Shown piece after piece: positions 24,220-33,161 of a DNA stretch of 43,821 nt (positions are counted from its first letter, which is position 1; every line of letters starts with the position of its first letter). The stretch is from NCBI GenBank assembly GCA_947373225.1, contig CANBWX010000010.1, forward strand, positions 1-43,821, written 5' to 3'. Both the position numbers and the translations under genes were made by a program. Source of the stretch: Flavobacteriaceae bacterium (GTDB lineage Bacteria; Bacteroidota; Bacteroidia; Flavobacteriales; Flavobacteriaceae). Below the pieces are notes generated by a model, which was not told the DNA's origin, ran no database searches, and saw only the letters and a list, made by a program, of their open reading frames with translations.

Positions 24220-24915
24220 ATGATACAAGTAAGCAATCTTTCGAAAACATATAACGGAACTACCGTACTTAAAATAGAAAATCTAGAAATCCCAAAAGGA
24301 CAAAGTTTTGGTCTTGTGGGCAACAATGGCGCCGGAAAAACTACATTTTTTAGTTTAGTTTTAGATTTGATTCAACCATCAACGGGGCATATTATCAACA
24401 ACGAAGTTCAGGTAAATACCAGTGAAAACTGGAAACCTTTTACCGCTTCTTTTCTTGACGAAAGTTTCTTGATTGGCTATTTGACGCCAGAAGAATATTT
24501 TTATTTTATTGGCGATTTACGTAATCAAAACAAAGCCGACGTTGATGCTTTATTAGCCAAACACGAAGAATTTTTTAATGGTGAAATTCTGAAAAACAAA
24601 AAATATTTGCGTGATTTATCCAAGGGAAACCAAAAGAAAGTAGGGATTATTGCCACACTTATTGGTAATCCCGAAGTGGTAATTCTTGATGAACCTTTTG
24701 CTAATTTGGATCCAACAACAGTAAGTCGATTAAAAAAAATCATCAAGGAACTTGCCGAAAATCCTGATGTTACCGTCCTAGTTTCGAGCCATGATTTGCA
24801 ACATACAGTTGAGGTTTGCGACCGGATTTTGGTTCTAAACAAAGGCGAAGTTGTAAAAGATATTCAAACATCAAAGGAAACCTTACAAGAGCTAGAAACG
24901 TTTTTTGCGGTTTAA
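24220..24915 (+). CDS. ABC transporter ATP-binding protein
   Basis: A 231-residue nucleotide-binding subunit, cytoplasmic. Walker A GNNGAGKT (~34-41), Q-loop region FTASFLDESFL (~80), signature LSKGNQKKVGIIATLIG (an LSKGN variant of LSGGQ, common in ABC-2 exporters), Walker B VVILDEPFANLDPTT and switch His in VSSHDLQHTVEVCD. It energises the DUF5687 permease upstream. The LSKGN signature and stand-alone arrangement fit exporters of peptides, lipids or drugs; no substrate is indicated. Confidence 0.93.
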   Translation: MIQVSNLSKTYNGTTVLKIENLEIPKGQSFGLVGNNGAGKTTFFSLVLDLIQPSTGHIINNEVQVNTSENWKPFTASFLDESFLIGYLTPEEYFYFIGDLRNQNKADVDALLAKHEEFFNGEILKNKKYLRDLSKGNQKKVGIIATLIGNPEVVILDEPFANLDPTTVSRLKKIIKELAENPDVTVLVSSHDLQHTVEVCDRILVLNKGEVVKDIQTSKETLQELETFFAV

Positions 24916-25002
24916 ATTTCGATATTTAAAAAAGAAACGTATTTTTACCAGTCATTATACTAAAACGTTGTTTTAAAAGTTAAATGATTAAAAAGGCTAC
25001 CA

Positions 25003-27765
25003 TTGAAAACCAATACGTATAAATACACATTTATTTTAGGATTTTTATTTTTCTTGATAGCTTGTTCTACTAAGAGAGACACTTTTTTGGCTAGGAATTC
25101 CCACGCACTTAGCACAGAATACAACATTCTTTTTAACGGGCAAATAGGTTTAGACAAAGGAATAAAAAGTATTGAATCTAAAAACAAAGACAATTTTTGG
25201 AAACGATTGCCAATAGAAAAAATGCAATTTATTGACGATAATTCGGCTGCTCCAAAACCCAAAAACGCCGATTTTGAACTTGCTGAAGCCAAAGCTACAA
25301 AGGCAATTCAAAAACATTCCATGAATATTGACGGCAGAGAACGAAATATGCAAATGGACGAAGCCTATTTGATGCTAGGAAAAGCCAGATATTACGACCA
25401 AAGATTTATTCCTGCGATCGATGCTTTCAATTATATTTTGTACAAATACACGAATAGCGACAAGATTTATGAAGCTAGAATTTGGCGCGAAAAAACGAAT
25501 ATGCGCTTGGGTAATGATGAACAGGTTATAAAAAACATCAATAAACTTTTAGACCAGAAAAAACTTAAAAACCAAGTCGTTGCTAATGCGAATGCCCTAC
25601 TTTCGGAAGCATTTTTAAATCTTGAACAAACAGATAGTGCGCTAGCAAAATTAAAAATTGCTGAAAAATACACCAAAATAAATACCGAAAGAGCTCGATA
25701 TCGTTTTATTTTAGGACAATTGTATCAAGAATTAGGAAAAAAAGATAGTGCTTTATATAGTTATCAATCGGTGATTGCTATGAATAGAAAATCTAGTCGG
25801 GAATTTGTTATTCAAGCGTATGCTAAAAAAGCTCAATTATTCGATTATGAAAAAGGAGATGCCAATACCTTTATAAAAACATTTAATAAGCTGGTTGCCG
25901 ACAGAGAAAACAGACCGTTTTTGGATGTTATTTATTATGAAATGGGTGTGTTTTATGACAAACGAAATGACCAGAAATTGGCTTCTAAATATTATAATTC
26001 TTCTCTAAAAAGAAAATCATCCGACAACTATTTAGTAGCTTCAGATTATAGAAACATAGGAAATATGCACTTTAAAAATGCGGAATATCCCCTTGCCGCA
26101 AAGTATTATGACAGCACATTAGTTAAACTTGAAACAAAAACAAGAGAATACATACACATTAAAAAAGTCCGAAAAGATTTAGATGAAGTGATCGAATATG
26201 AGTTAGTTGCCAAAACAAATGACAGTATATTAAAGGTAGTTTCTTTGACAGAAGCAGACCGAGTTTTATACTATGAAAATTATATAGAAAAGCTTAAAAA
26301 AGCGGATATAGCCAAGAAAAAAGCGGAGGAAAAAGAAAAACAAAGATTAGAAAATATAGCAAGAAACAGTAAAGTAGCTTCGGCTGATCCTGCTTTTGGC
26401 GCTCAATCACCAGGAAAAGCAGTCAAGAAAGCAGCTTCAGGACCGCCTTCAATTGCAGATGCTTCGATTAATGCCGCTGCAAGTGCTTTCTATTTCTATA
26501 ATCCCACAACTGTGGCTTATGGAAAAGTAGAATTCAAAAAAAGGTGGGGTGACAGAGCATTAAATGGAAATTGGAGACAACCAACCAATGCGATAAGTCC
26601 AAGTGTTAATGACACAATCAACAAAAACAAACCAGCGGAAGAAAATAAATTAGCGGAAGATAAAATCCCCGAAAAATACACTACTGATTTTTATCTAAAA
26701 CAACTTCCGAAAACGCAAGTGGAAATAGATAAAATTGCCAAGGAGCGTAATGTTGCTTATTATGAACTTGGGGTTATTTATAAAGAAAAATTCAAGGAAT
26801 ATCAATTAGCCACTAACAGACTAGAACTGTTATTGCAGCAAAATCCAGAAGAAAAACTGATTCTTCCGGCGATGTATAATTTATATAAAACATACCAAAT
26901 TACCAATGTAAATAAGGCAGAGGCGATGAAAGCCAGAATTTCGAGCCAGTATTCAAATTCGCGTTATGCTCAGATAATAAACAATGCAAATCCTACCGAG
27001 GCTCTTGAAAAAGGAAGTCCCGAAAACATATATAATAAATGGTATAAATTGTATCAGGGTGAACAATTCGTTACTGTTTTGGGAGCTATTGATGAACTGA
27101 TTAATCAGTTTTCGGGTGATGAAATTGTATCTAAATTCGAATTACTAAAAGCTAATACTATAGGAAAACTCAAAGGATTAGAAGCGTATAAAAAAGCGAT
27201 GCAATATGTTGCCGATACGTATCCAAAAAGTGAGGAAGGGAAAAACGCTAAAGAAATTTTGACTACACAAATTCCATTTTTAGAAAAGATGAGTTTTGAT
27301 GTGATTGACAAAAAAAACTGGAAAGTTCTTTATAAAGTTGCCGATTTGGAAGGCAAAAGCACAGCGGATTTACAAATTAAAATTAGCAAGTTATTTGGTA
27401 ATGAAATCTATAAAGAATTATTCTTTACGTGTGAAAATTATTCGGAAAAGGAAAGTTTTGTTATGATTCAGGGCATAAATTCAGAAGCCTATGCAAAAAC
27501 AATAGTTAGTATATTAAAAGACAAATATAAAATTACGGAAGCTGCAATTATAATTTCGGATGAAAACTACAAAATAGTCCAAATTAAGAAGAATCTTGAG
27601 GAATATTTGGCTCCACCAAAGACAATAATAATACCTAATCAACAAGCAGTTTCTCAACCATTAAACACAAATCAAGATACACCCTTGGAAAAGTTTCCAC
27701 CAATTCAAAATCCGAACAGAAAAGATAAAATTAACACAAGCCCTAATTCACCAAAAAAGCCGTAG
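25003..27765 (+). CDS. sprE: Type IX secretion/gliding TPR lipoprotein SprE/PorW
   Basis: A 920-residue lipoprotein of the type IX secretion system, needed in Flavobacterium johnsoniae for secretion and gliding. Signal peptide with lipobox FLIAC (Cys21), then the diagnostic CSTKRDTFLARNSHALSTEYNILFNGQIGLDKGI, followed by TPR-like helical repeats (~120-400: DEAYLMLGKARYYDQRFIPAIDAFNYIL and so on), a Lys/Ala/Glu-rich central stretch (~440-480), a second helical block (~560-760) and a low-complexity Pro/Asn tail. The start is TTG 25003; the nearest ATG upstream is out of frame. It is followed by the bactofilin gene only 2 bp later. Confidence 0.9.
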   Translation: MKTNTYKYTFILGFLFFLIACSTKRDTFLARNSHALSTEYNILFNGQIGLDKGIKSIESKNKDNFWKRLPIEKMQFIDDNSAAPKPKNADFELAEAKATKAIQKHSMNIDGRERNMQMDEAYLMLGKARYYDQRFIPAIDAFNYILYKYTNSDKIYEARIWREKTNMRLGNDEQVIKNINKLLDQKKLKNQVVANANALLSEAFLNLEQTDSALAKLKIAEKYTKINTERARYRFILGQLYQELGKKDSALYSYQSVIAMNRKSSREFVIQAYAKKAQLFDYEKGDANTFIKTFNKLVADRENRPFLDVIYYEMGVFYDKRNDQKLASKYYNSSLKRKSSDNYLVASDYRNIGNMHFKNAEYPLAAKYYDSTLVKLETKTREYIHIKKVRKDLDEVIEYELVAKTNDSILKVVSLTEADRVLYYENYIEKLKKADIAKKKAEEKEKQRLENIARNSKVASADPAFGAQSPGKAVKKAASGPPSIADASINAAASAFYFYNPTTVAYGKVEFKKRWGDRALNGNWRQPTNAISPSVNDTINKNKPAEENKLAEDKIPEKYTTDFYLKQLPKTQVEIDKIAKERNVAYYELGVIYKEKFKEYQLATNRLELLLQQNPEEKLILPAMYNLYKTYQITNVNKAEAMKARISSQYSNSRYAQIINNANPTEALEKGSPENIYNKWYKLYQGEQFVTVLGAIDELINQFSGDEIVSKFELLKANTIGKLKGLEAYKKAMQYVADTYPKSEEGKNAKEILTTQIPFLEKMSFDVIDKKNWKVLYKVADLEGKSTADLQIKISKLFGNEIYKELFFTCENYSEKESFVMIQGINSEAYAKTIVSILKDKYKITEAAIIISDENYKIVQIKKNLEEYLAPPKTIIIPNQQAVSQPLNTNQDTPLEKFPPIQNPNRKDKINTSPNSPKKP

Positions 27766-27767
27766 AT

Positions 27768-28178
27768 ATGTTTAATAAAAAGCCAAAATCATACACCGAA
27801 CTTTTAGGAAAAACAAATAGAATTGTTGAGGGAACCTTAATAAAAGGAGATATTATTTCGCAGGCCGATTTTAGATTAGACGGCGAATTAATAGGAAATT
27901 TTCAGTCTAAAGGAAAAATAGTTATTGGGCCAGCAGGAAGTGTTACCGGTGATATTGTATGCAAAAATGCCGATATTGAAGGAAAATTTAACGGAAGAAT
28001 TCAGGTTTTAGAAATACTGAATGTAAAATCAAAAGCCATAATTCACGGAGAAGTAACAGTAGGAAAATTATCGGTAGAACCAGGTGCCGATTTCAGTGCT
28101 TCTTGTATCATGAAGACTAATCCAAAAAATCACATTGGCAATGAAGGACAACCAAAACCCGAACAAGCAAACCAATAA
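27768..28178 (+). CDS. Bactofilin-family cytoskeletal protein
   Basis: A 136-residue polymer-forming protein of the bactofilin family. The core (~15-110) is a right-handed beta-helix of short repeats visible as RIVEGTLIKGDIISQADFRLDGELIGNFQSKGKIVIGPAGSVTGDIVCKNADIEGKFNGRIQVLEILNVKSKAIIHGEVTVGKLSVEPGADF, with an Asn/Gln-rich tail. Bactofilins form nucleotide-free filaments at the inner membrane and guide envelope enzymes or motility machinery. It begins 2 bp after sprE, and its last 38 bp overlap the AtpZ/AtpI-like gene, so the three genes look translationally linked. Confidence 0.9.
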   Translation: MFNKKPKSYTELLGKTNRIVEGTLIKGDIISQADFRLDGELIGNFQSKGKIVIGPAGSVTGDIVCKNADIEGKFNGRIQVLEILNVKSKAIIHGEVTVGKLSVEPGADFSASCIMKTNPKNHIGNEGQPKPEQANQ

Positions 28179-28371
28179 GTGGCTTGCCTTTATTAATATT
28201 CCTATACAAATGGGAGCAATCATTTTTTTGTTCTCCTATTTAGGAAATTGGTTGGATGGAAAATATATAAATTCATATAATGTGTTCGTCAAAACGTTAA
28301 CCCTAGTTGGTGTTGCGATTGCCTTTTATAATTTAAATAGACAACTCAAGGACATCAACGAATCTTCATAA
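28141..28371 (+). CDS. AtpZ/AtpI-like small membrane protein
   Basis: A 76-residue protein with two membrane helices (~16-35 and 48-66) and the motif FLFSYLGNWLDGKYINS, typical of AtpI/AtpZ-type proteins placed in front of F-type ATP synthase operons, where they assist c-ring assembly or take up Mg/Ca. I use the ATG at 28141; a TTG two codons upstream is also in frame. It overlaps the end of the bactofilin gene by 38 bp in another frame, which implies reinitiation or coupling. Confidence 0.82.
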   Translation: MKDNQNPNKQTNKWLAFINIPIQMGAIIFLFSYLGNWLDGKYINSYNVFVKTLTLVGVAIAFYNLNRQLKDINESS

Positions 28372-28378
28372 AACCCCA

Positions 28379-28777
28379 ATGAATTTAAAAAAATACCAAC
28401 TAGTTTTTGAAATTACAGCGATTTCGATTTTGGTTTATATACTACACAAATTAGTTTTCTTCCTAAATGAAGATAATCCCAAATTGCAAAATTTTCATTT
28501 TCCAATAGAATTGATCTACGGATTTTTCTTTATTTGCTCCCTACTAATCATTTTACTACTTCTTAAGGTTAAGCAAAAGAATATAGATAATGTAGGCTAT
28601 ACTTTTTTACTATTAACTAGTATTAAGATGATAATTTCTTTTACTGTTTTGTATCCAATTACGCATTCTGGAAACATAAATAGGACCAATGAGAAAATAA
28701 ACTTTTTTATCATTTTCGCCTTGTTTTTAACAATTGAGACCATTGTAACCATTAGAATATTAAACAATAAGCAATAA
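28379..28777 (+). CDS. DUF6168-like membrane protein
   Basis: A 132-residue membrane protein with four hydrophobic segments (~11-27, 40-60, 72-90, 108-126), starting 7 bp after the AtpZ-like stop. Position (between AtpZ and atpB) and topology match the flavobacterial DUF6168 family and parallel the AtpI position in other phyla, so it may assist F0 assembly; this is inference. No recognisable catalytic motif. Confidence 0.7.
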   Translation: MNLKKYQLVFEITAISILVYILHKLVFFLNEDNPKLQNFHFPIELIYGFFFICSLLIILLLLKVKQKNIDNVGYTFLLLTSIKMIISFTVLYPITHSGNINRTNEKINFFIIFALFLTIETIVTIRILNNKQ

Positions 28778-28823
28778 ATCACAACAAAAGCATCAATTAT
28801 GGCAAAATATTTCATTTAATACT

Positions 28824-28853
28824 TTTGGCATATTAATTTATAATGTACCTTTG
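28824..28853 (+). promoter_or_regulatory. Strong Bacteroidota promoter for the atpB operon
   Basis: TTTG (28824-28827) and TACCTTTG (28846-28853) are separated by 18 bp, matching the -33/-7 pattern of highly expressed Bacteroidota genes. It lies 42 bp before the atpB ATG, so the structural atp genes have their own promoter besides read-through from sprE. Confidence 0.8.
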
Positions 28854-28894
28854 CACCCAATTTCAGAAAGTAAAAATTAATATATATAACAGAT

Positions 28895-30037
28895 ATGGTG
28901 ATTTCAAACAAACCACTTAGATTTATAATAGCAATTTTAGTAGCGTGTCTTCCGCTAGTTGGCTTTGCCAATGCCGAGACAGAAACTACGCCAGCACAAA
29001 CTGAAACAACAGCAGTTGTAGCAGAAAATGCTACAAAAACAGTTGATGAAAAATCGAATATTGTAGAAAAAATAGCAGAGAAAAAAGCACATCACGTACT
29101 TGATGCTCACGAATTTTCTTTATTTGAAGACGAAGCTACAAATACGTATTATGGTTTTCCTTTACCTATAATTTTATGGGATAATGGAGTTCAACTATTT
29201 TCATCATCAAAATTCAATCACGGAGAAGCGGTAGCAGAATCAAATGGAAATTTTTATAAATTAGGTCACAACGAAAAAATTTATAAAACTGATGCATCGG
29301 GAACAATGACAGGTGACGAACATCATCCATCAAATCCACAAGTTTTAGATTTTTCTATAACTAAAAGTGTTTTCACAATGATGATTGTTGCTCTTTTAAT
29401 GTTTTTATTATTTTCTGGATTAGCAAAATCATATTCTAAAAACGGTGGAATTTCTGCGGGAGCAGGACGTCTTTTCGAGCCAATCGTTTTGTACGTTCGT
29501 GACGAAATTGCGATTCCAAATATTGGTGAGAAACATTACAAACGTTACATGAGTTTCTTATTGACCATATTTTTCTTTATTTGGTTCTTAAATATTTTTG
29601 GATTAACGCCACTAGGAATCAATGTTACAGGAAACATTGCTATTACAGCTGGTCTAGGAATTATTACCTTTATTATTACAACATTTACAGCAAATAAAAA
29701 TTATTGGGGACACATTTTCTGGATGCCAGGGGTGCCAACACCAATGAAAATAATATTGGCGCCAATCGAATTATTGGGAATATTCATCAAACCTTTTGCA
29801 TTAATGATTCGTCTTTATGCCAATATGATTGCAGGACACATTGTTGTAATGAGTTTGCTTGCTTTGATCTTTATTTTCAAAAATATTGGTATGGGTGCAT
29901 TTTCATTGATATTAACATTTATAATATCGATTATCGAAATATTAGTTGCAGCATTGCAAGCATATATTTTTACTATGTTAGCCGCTTTGTATTTTGGTTC
30001 AGCAGTAGAGGAGCACCATCACGAAGAAGCACATTAA
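28895..30037 (+). CDS. atpB: F-type ATP synthase subunit a
   Basis: The F0 proton-channel subunit of ATP synthase in the inner membrane. 380 residues, longer than the ~270 of E. coli because of an N-terminal signal-like helix (RFIIAILVACLPLVGFANA) and an acidic/Thr-rich periplasmic domain (~25-150) common in Bacteroidota. Conserved channel segment KPFALMIRLYANMIAGHIVV carries the essential Arg (Arg306), and the C-terminal helix ALQAYIFTMLAALYFG matches the family. The C-terminus is His/Glu-rich (VEEHHHEEAH). Followed by a repeat-bearing spacer, then atpE. Confidence 0.95.
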   Translation: MVISNKPLRFIIAILVACLPLVGFANAETETTPAQTETTAVVAENATKTVDEKSNIVEKIAEKKAHHVLDAHEFSLFEDEATNTYYGFPLPIILWDNGVQLFSSSKFNHGEAVAESNGNFYKLGHNEKIYKTDASGTMTGDEHHPSNPQVLDFSITKSVFTMMIVALLMFLLFSGLAKSYSKNGGISAGAGRLFEPIVLYVRDEIAIPNIGEKHYKRYMSFLLTIFFFIWFLNIFGLTPLGINVTGNIAITAGLGIITFIITTFTANKNYWGHIFWMPGVPTPMKIILAPIELLGIFIKPFALMIRLYANMIAGHIVVMSLLALIFIFKNIGMGAFSLILTFIISIIEILVAALQAYIFTMLAALYFGSAVEEHHHEEAH

Positions 30038-30039
30038 TT

Positions 30040-30325
<286 letters not shown>

Positions 30326-30337
30326 TTAAAAAAAGCT

Positions 30338-30377
30338 AAACAAAAACTGTAACGGTTGGTTGCAGTTTTTGTTTTAA
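30338..30377 (+). terminator. Hairpin with T-run after atpE (possible internal attenuator)
   Basis: AAACAAAAACTG (30338-30349) pairs with CAGTTTTTGTTT (30363-30374), loop TAACGGTTGGTTG, followed by TAATTTT. It looks like an intrinsic terminator but lies inside the atp operon between atpE and atpF, so partial termination or transcript stabilisation of atpB-atpE would raise subunit c output. Confidence 0.65.
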
Positions 30378-30426
30378 TTTTACAAGTTACATTATTACAA
30401 TATACATACATTATACATAAATAAAG

Positions 30427-30927
30427 ATGGAAAAATTGTGGGAAGATTTCGGATTTGGATTGTTCTTTTGGAACGCCATTATTTTCATAGGATTAATATT
30501 CTTATTGAGAAAATTTGCTTGGAAACCAATTCTTGATTCTGTTAACGAAAGAGAAGAAGGCATCAAAAACGCATTACTTTCTGCAGACAATGCTAGAAAA
30601 GAAATGCAAAACCTTCAATCGGACAATCAACGTATTTTGCAAGAAGCAAGATTAGAGCGTGACTCATTATTGAAAGATGCACGTGAAATGAAAGAAAAAA
30701 TGGTTGCAGACGCCAAAAATGAAGCTCAAGCTCAAGGTCTAAAAATGATCGAACAAGCTAAAGCGGCTATCGAAAGCGAAAAAAATGCTGCTATGGCAGA
30801 ATTGAAACTTCACGTTTCTACATTGTCAATTGAAATTGCTGAGAAATTATTAAAAGACGAATTGTCTAACAAAGAAGCTCAAGTAAAATTAGTGGAAAAA
30901 ATGTTAGGTGACGCTAAATTAAACTAA
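30427..30927 (+). CDS. atpF: F-type ATP synthase subunit b
   Basis: A 166-residue peripheral-stalk subunit: N-terminal membrane helix (~8-26, GLFFWNAIIFIGLIFLLRKFAW), then FAWKPILDSVNEREEGIKNAL, the conserved start of the dimeric coiled coil that runs to the C-terminus, which binds subunit delta. It follows the hairpin after atpE by about 50 bp and ends 1 bp before atpH, so these two are coupled. Confidence 0.95.
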   Translation: MEKLWEDFGFGLFFWNAIIFIGLIFLLRKFAWKPILDSVNEREEGIKNALLSADNARKEMQNLQSDNQRILQEARLERDSLLKDAREMKEKMVADAKNEAQAQGLKMIEQAKAAIESEKNAAMAELKLHVSTLSIEIAEKLLKDELSNKEAQVKLVEKMLGDAKLN

Positions 30928-30928
30928 T

Positions 30929-31462
30929 ATGGCAAGTACAAGAGCAGCAATTCGTTATGCAAAAGCCATTTTAGAAATAGCCGACTCTAAGAAAGTGGCG
31001 TCTGAAGTGAGTGCCGATATGGCATTGATTGCATCAACAATTACAGGAAATTTAGAATTAAGTTCTTTTATCGAAAATCCGCTTATAAAAACGGAAACTA
31101 AAAAAGATGTTGTTTCTGAAGTTTTTGTATCTGTTAATCCAGTAACAAAAAGTCTTTTCCATTTATTATTGGAAAACAAAAGATTCGAAATTTTGGATGC
31201 TATTGCAATAGAGTACAATAATTTGTTTGACATTATGAATGGTATTGAAGTGGCAAAAGTTACTACCGCTATTGCTATGGACGCGGCTTTAGAAGCGAAA
31301 GTTTCAGCTAAAATCGCCACATTTTCAAACAAAAAAATTACGATTGAAAACACTATAGATCCTTCCATCATTGGAGGTTTTATTTTAAGAATAGGCGACA
31401 AGCAATATAACGCTTCAATTGCCAACAGATTACAAGTATTAAAAAGAGAATTAAGTAACTAG
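30929..31462 (+). CDS. atpH: F-type ATP synthase subunit delta
   Basis: A 177-residue subunit linking the peripheral stalk to the top of the alpha/beta hexamer. N-terminal helical bundle (ASTRAAIRYAKAILEIADSKK) and the C-terminal signature TIDPSIIGGFILRIGDKQYNASIANRL match AtpH. ATG starts 1 bp after atpF and the gene ends 16 bp before atpA, all consistent with a single transcript. Confidence 0.95.
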   Translation: MASTRAAIRYAKAILEIADSKKVASEVSADMALIASTITGNLELSSFIENPLIKTETKKDVVSEVFVSVNPVTKSLFHLLLENKRFEILDAIAIEYNNLFDIMNGIEVAKVTTAIAMDAALEAKVSAKIATFSNKKITIENTIDPSIIGGFILRIGDKQYNASIANRLQVLKRELSN

Positions 31463-31478
31463 TTATTTATAAATAATT

Positions 31479-33056
31479 ATGGCGGAAATTAAACCTGCTG
31501 AAATTTCAGCAATATTAAAAAAGCAAGTAGAAGGTTTTGAATCTGGTGCTACATTAGAAGAAGTGGGTTCTGTACTTCAAGTTGGAGATGGAATTGCTCG
31601 TGTTTACGGACTTTCTAATGTTCAATATGGAGAACTTGTAGAATTCGATAACGGACTAGAAGGTATCGTTTTGAATCTTGAAGAAGACAATGTGGGTGTG
31701 GTACTTTTAGGACCATCTACAGGAATCAAAGAAGGTTCAACTGCAAAAAGAACACAACGTATTGCTTCCCTAAAAACAGGTGAAGGAATCGTAGGTCGTG
31801 TAGTAAACACACTTGGTTTTCCTATTGATGGAAAAGGACCAATTACAGGTGAATTATACGAAATGCCATTAGAAAGAAAAGCTCCTGGAGTTATCTTTCG
31901 TCAACCAGTTACCGAGCCATTACAAACAGGTATCAAAGCAGTAGATGCAATGATCCCAGTAGGTCGTGGACAACGTGAGCTAGTTATTGGTGACCGTCAA
32001 ACAGGTAAATCTACGGTTTGTATTGATACCATTTTGAATCAAAAAGAATTTTATGATGCAGGAAAACCTGTATTCTGTATCTATGTTGCAATTGGGCAAA
32101 AAGCATCAACTGTAGCAGGAATCGCAAAAATGTTGGAAGAAAAAGGAGCAATGGCTTACACAGTAATTGTGGCTGCTAATGCATCTGATCCAGCTCCAAT
32201 GCAAGTATATGCTCCAATGGCAGGTGCTGCAATTGGTGAATATTTTAGAGATTCAGGTCGTCCAGCGTTAATTGTTTATGATGATTTATCTAAACAAGCT
32301 GTTGCTTACCGTGAAGTTTCTCTTTTATTAAGAAGACCACCGGGACGTGAGGCATATCCTGGAGACGTTTTTTACTTACACTCTCGTTTATTAGAAAGAG
32401 CTTGTAAAGTAATTGCTGATGATGGAATTGCAAAAAACATGAACGATTTACCAGATTCATTGAAAGGTATCGTAAAAGGTGGTGGTTCTTTGACTGCTTT
32501 ACCAATTATCGAAACTCAAGCTGGTGACGTTTCTGCATATATCCCAACTAACGTAATTTCGATCACTGATGGTCAGATTTTCCTTGATGGTGATTTGTTT
32601 AATTCTGGTGTTCGTCCAGCGATCAACGTAGGTATTTCGGTATCACGTGTTGGAGGAAATGCACAAATTAAATCAATGAAAAAAGTAGCAGGAACTTTAA
32701 AATTAGATCAAGCGCAATACCGTGAATTGGAAGCGTTTGCTAAATTTGGTTCTGACTTAGATGCAGTTACTTTAAACGTAATCGAAAAAGGAAAAAGAAA
32801 CGTTGAGATCTTGAAACAAAATCTTAATGACCCTTATACTGTTGAAGATCAAACAGCTATTATCTACGCTGGTTCTAAAAACTTGTTGAGAAATGTTCCT
32901 GTTAATAAAGTAAAAGAATTCGAGAAAGATTTCTTAGAATATTTAAACAACAAAAACAGAGCAACTCTTGATGCGTTGAAAGCAGGTAAATTGACTGACG
33001 AAATTACAGATGTACTTGAATCAGTAGCAAAAGAAGTTTCAGCAAAATATAACTAA
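31479..33056 (+). CDS. atpA: F-type ATP synthase subunit alpha
   Basis: A 525-residue subunit of the F1 hexamer carrying the non-catalytic nucleotide sites. Beta-barrel start ([20 protein letters not shown]), P-loop GDRQTGKS (171-178), the alpha-specific [10 protein letters not shown], and the signature [27 protein letters not shown]. Sequence is clean and full length. A 105-bp spacer with short GTC/GAC repeats follows before atpG. Confidence 0.98.
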   Translation: MAEIKPAEISAILKKQVEGFESGATLEEVGSVLQVGDGIARVYGLSNVQYGELVEFDNGLEGIVLNLEEDNVGVVLLGPSTGIKEGSTAKRTQRIASLKTGEGIVGRVVNTLGFPIDGKGPITGELYEMPLERKAPGVIFRQPVTEPLQTGIKAVDAMIPVGRGQRELVIGDRQTGKSTVCIDTILNQKEFYDAGKPVFCIYVAIGQKASTVAGIAKMLEEKGAMAYTVIVAANASDPAPMQVYAPMAGAAIGEYFRDSGRPALIVYDDLSKQAVAYREVSLLLRRPPGREAYPGDVFYLHSRLLERACKVIADDGIAKNMNDLPDSLKGIVKGGGSLTALPIIETQAGDVSAYIPTNVISITDGQIFLDGDLFNSGVRPAINVGISVSRVGGNAQIKSMKKVAGTLKLDQAQYRELEAFAKFGSDLDAVTLNVIEKGKRNVEILKQNLNDPYTVEDQTAIIYAGSKNLLRNVPVNKVKEFEKDFLEYLNNKNRATLDALKAGKLTDEITDVLESVAKEVSAKYN

Positions 33057-33058
33057 AA

Positions 33059-33157
33059 TTAGTCAAAGGTCTTAAAGCCGAAAGTCTAAAGTTAAATCTA
33101 ACGATTCGATACTTTAACAGACTTTTATCTTTATGACTTTATGACATTAGACTTTTA
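33059..33157. repeat. AGTC-type degenerate short repeats between atpA and atpG
   Basis: Repeated words such as agtcaaaggtc, aaagtctaaagtt, ctttaacagactttt and ttatgactttatgacattagac fill the spacer. The left half (AAAGTCTAAAGTTAAA, ~33080-33096) is an imperfect inverted repeat of the right half (CTTTAACAGACTTTT, ~33112-33126). It resembles the block between atpB and atpE. Confidence 0.6.
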
Positions 33158-33161
33158 TAAA

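Noticed and set aside
24220-24915. Drug-resistance ABC transporter
   Set aside because: The ATPase has a generic exporter signature and the permease is DUF5687; nothing points to a specific drug or antibiotic.
30955-31425. Open frame of 156 codons antisense to atpH
   Set aside because: It is complementary to a clearly conserved atpH gene with normal codon use; the sequence has no recognisable domain.
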